From positions 1,363,679 through 1,427,678 of the forward strand of contig NZ_MSCC01000001.1 of the NCBI RefSeq assembly GCF_002954455.1: DNA of 64,000 nt. Direction: 5' to 3'. The DNA is from Photobacterium aquimaris (lineage in GTDB: Bacteria > Pseudomonadota > Gammaproteobacteria > Enterobacterales > Vibrionaceae). Of this stretch, positions 44,855 to 53,117 are shown one piece after another; the first letter of the stretch is position 1, and the number at the start of each line of letters is the position of its first letter. The translations under genes were made by a program, and so were the position numbers. The notes beneath the pieces were generated by a model, which was not told the origin of the DNA, made no database searches, and was given only the letters and a program-made list of their open reading frames with translations.

Positions 44855-45814
44855 ATGGATAGTAAGCTTACTGTACTTTATGAAATGCATCTGAAGCCAC
44901 AACTTGAAGCACTTGATCATGATCGTAAAAACGTCATCAAACAATATTGGCTATCATTAGTAATTGGAATTGGATTTGCCGTAACTGTTATTCCCTTGAG
45001 TTTTATGTATGATTTACAAGCCTTTGGTATTATTTTTTCGATTATCATTGCGATTGTTATGCATCGTTTATATAGCAAACGTTGGGATCAATATAAAAAA
45101 GATTATAAACATAAAATAGTTACTAAGCTCATTAGCTCTATTGATAGCAGCTTTAGCTATCAACCAACACAATGTATTGATGAACAAGATTACAAAAACA
45201 GCGCTCTTTTTGGTCGTCAATATGATCGTTATCGGGGTGAAGATCTTATTGAAGGTCAACTAGATAAAACCCATTTGCGCTTTTCTGAGTTACATACAGA
45301 ATATAAAACTCAAAGTCGTGATAATAGCGGCAAGAACCAAGATCAATGGCATACTATTTTTAAAGGGCTTTTTTTCATTGCTGATGCAAATAAGCACTTT
45401 TCTGGTCAAACAACCATCATGCCCAATAACCACAATATTTTTTCTGCTATGGGTCAAAAGCTATCAGATATATTCACTAATAACCAACAACAGGTTATTC
45501 TCGAAGATCCTGAATTTTCTAAACTTTTTAATGTATATAGTAACGATCAAGTCGAAGCACGTTATCTACTCTCACCTGCAATGATACAACGACTGATTAA
45601 TTTCAGTAACCGCTCTGAACATACGATTGCTTTTTCATTTGTTAATGATCATCTCTATATCGCAATTTCAAGCTCGAAAAACTACTTTGAGCCCAAGTTA
45701 TTTCAGCAAGCAGACTCTTTAACCTTTATTGCATCGATTTATTATGATCTTCAGTTTGTGATTAATATCGTTGATGAATTAGATCTCAATACACGAATAT
45801 GGACGAAACCATAG
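44855..45814 (+). CDS. DUF3137 family membrane protein
   Basis: A 319-residue protein. Two close hydrophobic helices (about 32-50 and 55-70) are followed by a soluble domain with the family hallmarks DRYRGEDLIEGQLDKTHLRF, then FSELHTEY and IFKGLFFIADANKHFSGQT. It is the second gene after lemA, 13 bases downstream, and shares its terminator. The family has no known activity. Confidence 0.88.
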   Translation: MDSKLTVLYEMHLKPQLEALDHDRKNVIKQYWLSLVIGIGFAVTVIPLSFMYDLQAFGIIFSIIIAIVMHRLYSKRWDQYKKDYKHKIVTKLISSIDSSFSYQPTQCIDEQDYKNSALFGRQYDRYRGEDLIEGQLDKTHLRFSELHTEYKTQSRDNSGKNQDQWHTIFKGLFFIADANKHFSGQTTIMPNNHNIFSAMGQKLSDIFTNNQQQVILEDPEFSKLFNVYSNDQVEARYLLSPAMIQRLINFSNRSEHTIAFSFVNDHLYIAISSSKNYFEPKLFQQADSLTFIASIYYDLQFVINIVDELDLNTRIWTKP

Positions 45815-45836
45815 ACAAATCCTATATCACAACCAT

Positions 45837-45868
45837 AAAAAACGGAAGCTCAAGAGCTTCCGTTTTTA
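45837..45868. terminator. bidirectional terminator
   Basis: Perfect arms AAAAACGGAAGCT / AGCTTCCGTTTTT around CAAG, between the lemA operon and the converging NlpC/P60 gene. Confidence 0.9.
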
Positions 45869-45875
45869 TAACTAC

Positions 45876-46526
45876 TTATATTGTCACTAATCGCCTAATT
45901 TGCCAAAAATGTCGCTGCCAATAAATATGATGTAAATTTGAAATCGACACTCCACGCGAACTAGCAGAATTCATAAAATCCCCATGAGAAAGATAAATAC
46001 CAACATGTCTCTCATTATGGCCTGTTTTAAAAAAGACTAAATCCCCTAACTTAGCTTGATCTTTACGAACACGCCGTCCTAACTTTACCTGACCTAACGT
46101 TGTTCTAGGCAGATAACGATGAAAAACTTGGCGATACATTTTCATAACAAATGCCGAACAATCAATCCCTCGATGGCTTGAACCACCAAAATAGTAAGGC
46201 GTTCCCTTCCAGCCATAATATGCATGAAAAATTTTATGTCTAACAAGCCGTAAATGGCGTAATTCTTGTTGCTTTGTTAAGTGATGGTACTTCTTATGCA
46301 CATGCCGTGTATGGTGCAATTCTTGTTGCTTTGTTAAGTGATGGTGCTTCTTATACACATGCCCTGTATGGTGGTGTATCAAATGTCCTTGGTGTTTATG
46401 TGAGTAATGACGATAAATGCGAGCATGATGCACTTTCGTATGAACAGTCGTTTTTGTTGTCGAAGCAGCGGCATACCATGATAAAAATGCCGATAAAATA
46501 ATAATAATTCTAAAAATATAAAGCAT
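45876..46526 (-). CDS. secreted NlpC/P60 peptidase with histidine-rich repeat region
   Basis: A 216-residue exported cell-wall endopeptidase-like protein. A signal peptide (about 1-21) precedes a very His/Lys-rich region (about 25-95). The C-terminal NlpC/P60 domain has the catalytic Cys in DCSAFVMKMY, the His in ERHVGIYL and downstream NSASSRG. The His-rich part contains a 19-residue unit twice (HVYKKHHHLTKQQELHH, then HVHKKYHHLTKQQELRH). This comes from a 57-base DNA duplication. Such a stretch could bind metal or a negatively charged surface; this is inference. No SD is seen. Confidence 0.85.
   Translation of the reverse strand: MLYIFRIIIILSAFLSWYAAASTTKTTVHTKVHHARIYRHYSHKHQGHLIHHHTGHVYKKHHHLTKQQELHHTRHVHKKYHHLTKQQELRHLRLVRHKIFHAYYGWKGTPYYFGGSSHRGIDCSAFVMKMYRQVFHRYLPRTTLGQVKLGRRVRKDQAKLGDLVFFKTGHNERHVGIYLSHGDFMNSASSRGVSISNLHHIYWQRHFWQIRRLVTI
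46261..46374. repeat. 57-base tandem duplication inside the NlpC/P60 gene
   Basis: Two copies (46261-46317 and 46318-46374) with only a handful of differences. Both keep the reading frame (57 = 3 x 19) and encode the two His-rich units. Confidence 0.9.
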
Positions 46527-46774
46527 TGGTCGTAATTTTTTAATTATAAGTAAAAATCATAGCTTAGTTACAATGTAACATTATTATTAATGAGTATATT
46601 ACTATATTTGTGCAATATATAAATTCAATAACAGCACATTGAACTACGCTAAATAGCTGAATATCTTCTTGACAGTTCACATTATGATATTTGTTATCAC
46701 TCATAATATAAATGACACATTAATCTACAAGCCTACCCGTTTCGATACATCTCAATTAGGAATAGGTTTAACCA

Positions 46775-47216
46775 ATGCGCAATTCGTTTTCTATCGCTTC
46801 TCTGCTGTTTGTTTTAAGTTGTTCCTCAGTATTTGCCGCAGACACCCATTACAATATAAAACAATACGAAATGGGACTACGCAACCTACAGCACTCTGCT
46901 GAAATTATGGCTCTACAATTACAGACTTATAAGTCTGCTCAACAACAGCTTAACGAGAACTTAACCCCAATAAAAACAAATAAAAAAAGCCATTATTATC
47001 GGCCTTGACGAAACGGTATTTAAACAACACTCCGCTGCTTGTCAAAAATCTAAACAAATACCACAACTATACAGAATGGGATACTTGAAGCGATTGGGAA
47101 AAATGACAAGCCAACCACAAGCTAGTTGTCCAACAATAGCAACGTACAATCATTGCTGTTATTTAAAAGAGGTCAGTCAAAACGCCTATCAATATCAACA
47201 GTTATCGCAAGTCTAA
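46775..47216 (+). pseudogene. secreted small Cys-containing protein gene, frameshifted at A7
   Basis: A signal peptide (MRNSFSIASLLFVLSCSSV then FAAD) starts a 77-codon frame ending at 47008. A different frame (46989-47216) stays open for 75 codons directly after a run of seven A (46982-46988) and reads AIIIGLDETVFKQHSAACQK ... SCPTIATYNHCCYL ... to a stop at 47214. Removing one A would join them into one exported protein of about 146 residues. So this is a frameshift mutation, a sequencing indel or, less likely, programmed +1 slippage. No family recognised. Confidence 0.6.
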
Positions 47217-47347
47217 CCAAAGCAGCATAAGTTAAATATTGCTGTTGAATTTTAAGTGTCTTCAGCATGATAAAATCAACCTATTGACTTGCTAAACCAC
47301 TGGTTAAATGTACACTAGTCAAAGTTTATTTGTAGCAGATTTACAAT

Positions 47348-49090
47348 ATGTATACTTTACGCCCTTACCAACAAGATAGTGTTAACGCTACCCTACATTA
47401 CTTTCGTAAACATAGCTCTCCCGCCGTACTTGCATTACCAACAGGGGCTGGTAAAAGTCTGGTCGTCGCAGAATTAGCCCGTATTGCTCGTGGCCGCGTT
47501 TTAGTGCTTACTCATGTAAAAGAATTAGTTGAACAAAACCACGCAAAGTATGAAAGCTATGGCCTTAAAGCCGCTATTTTTTCCGCAGGTTTAGGCCGAA
47601 AAGAAACCGATCAGCAGGTCGTTTTTGCTTCTGTACAATCAATGGCAAATAGCCTCGATAAATTTAAAGAACAATTCTCTTTATTAGTTATCGATGAATG
47701 TCACCGCGTGCCTGATGATGAAAACAGTGCTTATCGTAAAGTCATAAAACACGTACAAACTGTCAATCCCAATATCAAAGTGCTTGGACTAACAGCCACA
47801 CCTTATCGATTAGGCATGGGTTGGATTTATAAATATCACACTCGAGGCCAAGTAAAAACCGAGTCAGAGCGCTTCTTTCGAGATTGTATTTTTGAATTAC
47901 CCATCCGTTACCTACTTGATGAAGGCTTTTTAACTGAGCCAAAGGTCATGGATATGGCTGTATTAGGCTATGATTTCTCATCACTGACACCATCAAATAC
48001 CGGTCATTATAAAGAAGCCGATCTTGATAGTGTGATAGAACAATCAGGTCGCGCAACACCGATGATCATTGATCAAGTGATTGATTATGCAAAAGAGCGC
48101 CGTGGGATCATGATTTTTGCTTCGACCGTTAATCATGCTCAAGAAATCATGGGATACCTTGCTCATGAAAATGCAGCACTTGTCATCGGCGATACCCCTC
48201 TTGATGAGCGAGATCGGATCATTAATGATTTTAAAGCACAAAAAATCAAATATTTGGTTAACGTCTCGGTATTAACCACCGGTTTTGATGCGCCCCATGT
48301 CGATTTAATCGCCGTGTTACGCCCAACAGAATCAATCAGCCTTTATCAACAAATCGTTGGTCGTGGTTTACGATTATTTGAAGGTAAAAAAGACTGCCTA
48401 ATTCTTGAATATGCGGGTAACTGTTACGATCTCTACCAACCAGAAGTAGGCGATCCTAAACCCAATAGCGACAGTGAAGTAGTGATGGTTCCCTGCCCTG
48501 CCTGCGGTTTCAATAATAGTTTTTGGGGCAAACTTGATCCTGCAGGTTTTCTGGTTGAGCATTACGGTCGTCGTTGCCAAGGCTATTTTGAAGATGATGA
48601 CACTGGTGAGCGTGAAGAATGTGGTTACCGTTTCCGCGCTAAATATTGCGAAGAATGCGGCGCTGATAACGATATTGCAGCTCGACGTTGCCATCAATGC
48701 GATGCAGTGATGGTGGATCCAGATAAGAAACTGCGTGAAGCATTAAAACTTAAAGACGCGATGATCATGAAGTGTACCGACATGCGTTTAGAGCCGGGGA
48801 AAAACAAGTTTGGTAAGCCACAACTTAAAGTGGTTTATATTGGCGATGAAGACAACGAGATTAACGAGATTTGGCAGTTATCAACCAAAACCCAAAAGAA
48901 TGATTTTCTAACTAAGTTTATTAACCCACACTTAGTCGATAGACATCGTCCTTTTACTGATACCGCCCCAACAAAAGTTGCAAACAATGAACACCGATTA
49001 CGACCGCCAGAAATTATTATTGCCCGCAAAAGTGGCCGCTTCTGGGCAATTCGAGATAAATTGTTTGATTTGGATCAGTATCAGAAATAA
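47348..49090 (+). CDS. radD: DNA repair helicase-like ATPase RadD
   Basis: A 580-residue superfamily 2 ATPase acting in DNA double-strand-break repair with RecA and SSB. It matches E. coli RadD (YejH) over its length: TLRPYQQDSV at the start, Walker A PTGAGKS (31-37), DECH (116-119), GLTATP, then VLTTGFDAPHVDL and QQIVGRGLR in the second lobe. The C-terminal region has zinc-like cysteine pairs (CPACGF, CEECGA, CHQC). It is a single gene; TTGACT lies about 60 bases before the start. No LexA-type box is convincing. Confidence 0.93.
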   Translation: MYTLRPYQQDSVNATLHYFRKHSSPAVLALPTGAGKSLVVAELARIARGRVLVLTHVKELVEQNHAKYESYGLKAAIFSAGLGRKETDQQVVFASVQSMANSLDKFKEQFSLLVIDECHRVPDDENSAYRKVIKHVQTVNPNIKVLGLTATPYRLGMGWIYKYHTRGQVKTESERFFRDCIFELPIRYLLDEGFLTEPKVMDMAVLGYDFSSLTPSNTGHYKEADLDSVIEQSGRATPMIIDQVIDYAKERRGIMIFASTVNHAQEIMGYLAHENAALVIGDTPLDERDRIINDFKAQKIKYLVNVSVLTTGFDAPHVDLIAVLRPTESISLYQQIVGRGLRLFEGKKDCLILEYAGNCYDLYQPEVGDPKPNSDSEVVMVPCPACGFNNSFWGKLDPAGFLVEHYGRRCQGYFEDDDTGEREECGYRFRAKYCEECGADNDIAARRCHQCDAVMVDPDKKLREALKLKDAMIMKCTDMRLEPGKNKFGKPQLKVVYIGDEDNEINEIWQLSTKTQKNDFLTKFINPHLVDRHRPFTDTAPTKVANNEHRLRPPEIIIARKSGRFWAIRDKLFDLDQYQK

Positions 49091-49165
49091 GCAGTAATAT
49101 CATTCAAAAATACAATAAGAGATGTTACCAGTTAGCCTCTCTTATTTTACTCAACACTATTTCTA

Positions 49166-49516
49166 TTATTTATCTTTTGTAAATGTTAAACAATTTGCAT
49201 CTTCTTTATCGTTCAATAAATCCTCACAACTTGATGTAGATAGACGATGTATACATGCAACAGCATCATCATGAATCTCTGGATTGTGCTCTATATAATG
49301 ATGATAGTGGCTTTTCATCGAATCGCATTTCTTATCAAACGCTCCAACAATCAATGCCTTGCCTTTATCATCAACTTTTTGCTTCATTTCTAAATGTTCA
49401 ATGGTGCACCTTTTTAAGTTATCACACATAGCAGTAATAGCATTATCCATAGGTTTTTCTGCAAACACTTGCAAAGAACCTAATATCAGCACAGATATAA
49501 GTGATATTTTTAACAT
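49166..49516 (-). CDS. small secreted six-cysteine protein, unknown
   Basis: About 116 residues. A signal peptide (MLKISLISVLILGSLQVFA) is followed by a charged helical domain with six cysteines (AMCDNLKRC, KKCDSMK, VACIHR, SSCEDLL, ANCLTF), presumably disulfide-bonded in the periplasm. The start is the ATG with GAGG five bases upstream, five codons inside the longest frame. No family recognised. A second small secreted gene lies 200 bases upstream on the same strand. Confidence 0.65.
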   Translation of the reverse strand: MLKISLISVLILGSLQVFAEKPMDNAITAMCDNLKRCTIEHLEMKQKVDDKGKALIVGAFDKKCDSMKSHYHHYIEHNPEIHDDAVACIHRLSTSSCEDLLNDKEDANCLTFTKDK

Positions 49517-49730
49517 ATAAACCTCTAGCATTAATCTGAATAATTACAGTCTAGACGCTTATTCTTATGATTTACGCTTATATTGCAAAAAAAGATTTCT
49601 GGACAGCCATATATTTTAACTACCTCCTCAAAATAAACCATTCCACCAGCAACAAACTCTTTTACTGTAAAAATTATCACTTCTTAATATAATTTATTGG
49701 TTGAAATACAATGTTATAATCCTTTTAGAT

Positions 49731-50597
49731 TTACTTTACTCGCTCCACCCAGCGTGGAAATTCATTCAAGTAAATCATGGTTGCACCCGATCCTTTGGTT
49801 GATACGTCATAGACTGTGTTATCAACTACAACACTCATCTTGTGGGCATTTTTTATTAAACTCATTACGTTTATATCAAGCTGTGAATCACTGATAAAAT
49901 CGTTATCAATAATTAACTGCACGACTTTGCCATCCACATTATAAGTTAACCAACCTGTTGCTTCATTCGCTTCAAACGTGAGTGTTTGTCGTGTACCACC
50001 TACTTGCACATATGCCATTTTGCCAACATAACTACCAGATCCCTCTGGATAAGACTGCGCTACAGTGTAATCACCAAAGGTTTTAACTGTCGATAAATCC
50101 CACTCTTTATCATCGTCGCAATTTGGCAGATTAATCACATAGTGGAGTTCATCGGCCAGTGACCAAATACCACAACGATCGCCTTGAACGTAGAGGTGAT
50201 CACCTTTCACACCAATATCTTGCTGAGAAATATGAGGAAAATCTAATTCAGTACACTCGCTGCCGTTAAGCGCATAAAGGTAAGTACTACAACCTCGTGA
50301 ACCACAGTATATAGATGAAGAATATTGCACCGCGAGATAAGGTTTCCCGTCTATCTGTAAAGGCCATTGATATAAAGACGGCTCAACTATCGTTAGACCC
50401 TCTTTGATTGCATCATTGGTTTCTTTAATAAAGGTATTGGCTGATTTTTTAATTAATGGGCAAAGATTATGCGCTTGTTTTAAATCAAGAATTGTTGGAC
50501 TAACCCAAGTAATATCATTATTGACAGCAGTTGCACTCTTAATAGAAAATAGCAATGCTGCACAACAACATAATGTAACAACGGTTCTGTTTTTCAT
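49731..50597 (-). CDS. secreted protein of unknown function
   Basis: A 288-residue exported protein. The signal peptide has three cysteines in its core (VVTLCCCAALLFSI). The mature part is beta-rich with Trp and paired cysteines (SIYCGSRGCSTYLYALNG, GDRCGIWSL, NLPNC), suggesting disulfides. I recognise no domain. It starts nine bases after the amphi-Trp gene and may share its transcript. Confidence 0.65.
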   Translation of the reverse strand: MKNRTVVTLCCCAALLFSIKSATAVNNDITWVSPTILDLKQAHNLCPLIKKSANTFIKETNDAIKEGLTIVEPSLYQWPLQIDGKPYLAVQYSSSIYCGSRGCSTYLYALNGSECTELDFPHISQQDIGVKGDHLYVQGDRCGIWSLADELHYVINLPNCDDDKEWDLSTVKTFGDYTVAQSYPEGSGSYVGKMAYVQVGGTRQTLTFEANEATGWLTYNVDGKVVQLIIDNDFISDSQLDINVMSLIKNAHKMSVVVDNTVYDVSTKGSGATMIYLNEFPRWVERVK

Positions 50598-50606
50598 TAT
50601 TAGCTC

Positions 50607-50831
50607 TTAATCATTACGCCATTTAATTTGAAACTCGATTTCTTCTTCATTCCCTTCACGCTCATGCTCTACACTATATTCAGCATCAACAGGTACGTAA
50701 ATGCGCTCACCTGCTATTTGAATCTCAAACCGTGTGCCGTTTTCTACTGCATCAGCCAAACGACGCAACTTGGCAGCAAACTCAGCATTTGAATATTGTT
50801 TTTCGATATCTCTTTGTTTTTTGTTTGTCAT
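50607..50831 (-). CDS. amphi-Trp domain protein
   Basis: A 74-residue cytoplasmic protein. The C-terminal half matches the amphi-Trp domain: FEIQIAGERIYVPVDAEYSV, with an alternating acidic/hydrophobic end (EEEIEFQIKW) finishing in the conserved W. The family's role is not known. It heads a short minus-strand pair with the secreted 288-residue protein, an odd partner. Confidence 0.75.
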   Translation of the reverse strand: MTNKKQRDIEKQYSNAEFAAKLRRLADAVENGTRFEIQIAGERIYVPVDAEYSVEHEREGNEEEIEFQIKWRND

Positions 50832-51135
50832 TTTCAGTCCCTTTGAAAAGATAAGCTCGATCTAAATCCATCATAATAAAAAACGCTGTTATAAACTGCG
50901 ACTGATGTTGATTTTTAATCACTCTCAAATACTCTTCAATTGCATTAATAATTCAAATCATTGAAAGATAATTACAATTTCATATTCTTCATTGAAAACG
51001 AGTTATGAAAGTTTTAGCTTATTAAAAAATTATTCTTTCTATACTCCCCCTGATGCGAATGCATACTTTACTTGCTCAATACTCTGAGCCACATCATCGG
51101 TCGTACAAAGTTAACTCATCAACTAGGCCAAGATA
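50832..51135. other. 304-base divergent intergenic region, no gene seen
   Basis: AT-rich promoter region between the amphi-Trp gene and gss. No frame, repeat or RNA structure stands out. Confidence 0.4.
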
Positions 51136-53019
51136 ATGAACACAAACAACACTTCAAATAATGCTCCTTTCGGTACTTTATTGGGCTATGCCCCTGGAGG
51201 TATTGCGATTTACTCTTCTGATTACAACACCATTAATGAAAATGAATACGCTGATGATTCTGCCATGCGTAGCTATGTGCATGGTGAATACATGGGCTAT
51301 AAATGGCAATGTGTTGAGTTTGCACGCCGTTTTTTATATATCAATTATGGCTTGGTCTTTACCGATGTTGGTATGGCGTATGAGATTTTTTCGTTGCGTT
51401 TCTTACGCCAAGTCGTTAACGATAAAATCTTACCGCTTTATGCATTTGCTAATGGTTCTCGCCAAGCGCCTGTCGCAGGTTCATTGTTGATATGGCAAAA
51501 AGGCGGTGAATTTCAAGATACCGGTCATGTTGCCATTATTACTCAAATTATCGATAATAAGGTGATGATCGCAGAGCAAAACGTCACCTTTGAGCCACTG
51601 CCATTAGGTCAACAATGGACTCGAGAATTAACCTTACAAGTTGAAAACGGTTGCTACACCATTAAAGATACTTTTGATGATTCTGAAATTTTAGGCTGGA
51701 TGGCTTATAACATTGAAGCACATGACTGTTTACCTCAACCCTCTCCTTCACCACAGTTGCTGAATATTCAATGTCGTTATCGTGATAACCAAGCACAATT
51801 TTCAAGCCCTTGGTTAGATGAAACCGATCCGCTTGAATTAACTTACCAGCAAGCGAATAGCAACCAGTTACTTAACGATGATATTTACCGTTATTTCACC
51901 ATATCTGAAAGCGCTGAACATGAATTAGCCAAAGCAACCAACGAATTGCATTTAATGTACTTACACGCCACAGATAAAGTATTGCAAGACGATAGCTTAC
52001 TTGAACTGTTTGATATTCCGAAAATACTCTGGCCTCGTTTACGATTATCGTGGCAAAAACACCGTCATAGCATGTTAACGGGTCGCCTTGATTTCTGCAT
52101 GTCTGAAGATGGGTTGAAGGTGTATGAATACAATGCTGATTCCGCATCTTGTCATACAGAGGCGTGTTTGATCATTCAAAAATGGGCTGAACAAGGGGGG
52201 GATATTACTGAAAATAGTCCAGCAGAAGATCTACTTAATGAACTTGCTAGTGTATGGAAATACAGCCAAGAGTACGATTTTGTGCATATCATGCAAGATG
52301 ATGATGCAGAGGAAGATTATCACGCATTATTCATGCAAAAAGCGTTAACCTTAGCGGGTATTGAGAGCAAAATACTTAAAGGCTTAGATGGGATCTATTG
52401 GAACAGTATTGGACAATTAATCGATGACGACCAACGTTTAATTCAATGTGTATGGAAAACATGGGCATGGGAAACTGCAATGGATCAAGTACGCGAAGTC
52501 AACAGCACTGAATATGCCGCAGTGCCTATTCACACGGGCTACCCTGATACTAAAGTGCGCTTAATCGATGTTTTGCTTCGCCCTGAAATTAAAGTATTTG
52601 AGCCACTATGGACTGTGATCCCAAGTAACAAAGCAATATTACCTGTATTGTGGTCTTTATTCCCCCACCACCATTATTTATTGAATACCGACTTCACAAT
52701 CACTGATGAACTTCGTAAAACCGGCTATGCGGTAAAACCCATAGCAGGCCGCTGTGGCAGCAATATTGATTTAGTCAGTCATAACGATTCTGTATTAGAT
52801 ACCACCGATGGCAAATTTAATAACCAGAAAAATATCTATCAGCAACTATGGTGTTTACCTAAAGTAGCGAATAAATATATTCAGGTTTGTACTTTTACTG
52901 TCGATGGTAATTACGGCGGTGTGTGTTTACGTTCAGATGATTCACTGGTAATTAAAAAAGACAGTGATATTGAACCATTAATTGTAATTGAAGATAATGC
53001 AGTGCTAAAAAATAGCTAA
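51136..53019 (+). CDS. gss: bifunctional glutathionylspermidine amidase/synthetase
   Basis: Joins glutathione and spermidine using ATP, and hydrolyses the product again. The N-terminal CHAP amidase (about 30-190) carries the catalytic Cys59 in KWQCVEFARR and His in DTGHVAIITQ. The C-terminal ATP-grasp synthetase spans about 205-620 with LHLMYLHATDKVL, YEYNADSASCHTE, and the ATP site near CGSNIDLVSH. The full 627-residue length and near-continuous similarity to E. coli Gsp make this firm. It is monocistronic with its own terminator. Confidence 0.95.
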   Translation: MNTNNTSNNAPFGTLLGYAPGGIAIYSSDYNTINENEYADDSAMRSYVHGEYMGYKWQCVEFARRFLYINYGLVFTDVGMAYEIFSLRFLRQVVNDKILPLYAFANGSRQAPVAGSLLIWQKGGEFQDTGHVAIITQIIDNKVMIAEQNVTFEPLPLGQQWTRELTLQVENGCYTIKDTFDDSEILGWMAYNIEAHDCLPQPSPSPQLLNIQCRYRDNQAQFSSPWLDETDPLELTYQQANSNQLLNDDIYRYFTISESAEHELAKATNELHLMYLHATDKVLQDDSLLELFDIPKILWPRLRLSWQKHRHSMLTGRLDFCMSEDGLKVYEYNADSASCHTEACLIIQKWAEQGGDITENSPAEDLLNELASVWKYSQEYDFVHIMQDDDAEEDYHALFMQKALTLAGIESKILKGLDGIYWNSIGQLIDDDQRLIQCVWKTWAWETAMDQVREVNSTEYAAVPIHTGYPDTKVRLIDVLLRPEIKVFEPLWTVIPSNKAILPVLWSLFPHHHYLLNTDFTITDELRKTGYAVKPIAGRCGSNIDLVSHNDSVLDTTDGKFNNQKNIYQQLWCLPKVANKYIQVCTFTVDGNYGGVCLRSDDSLVIKKDSDIEPLIVIEDNAVLKNS

Positions 53020-53040
53020 TGATTAAATACCAACAATAAA

Positions 53041-53090
53041 AAAAGCCGTGTAAATGTTCTTTATAATATAAGATCATCACACGGCTTATT
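53041..53090. terminator. bidirectional terminator
   Basis: AAGCCGTGT and ACACGGCTT arms around a 27-base loop, between gss and the converging receptor gene. Confidence 0.7.
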
Positions 53091-53117
53091 TAGGGTATTT
53101 TAAATTACCGTAATCGA

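Noticed and set aside
46669..46902. 77-residue plus-strand frame overlapping the secreted-protein gene
   Set aside because: It overlaps the signal-peptide frame at 46775, has no SD or recognisable domain, and is best seen as a shadow.
47217..47347. LexA box before radD
   Set aside because: The best stretch (ACTGGTTAAATGTACACTAGT) lacks the CTGT-N8-ACAG spacing.
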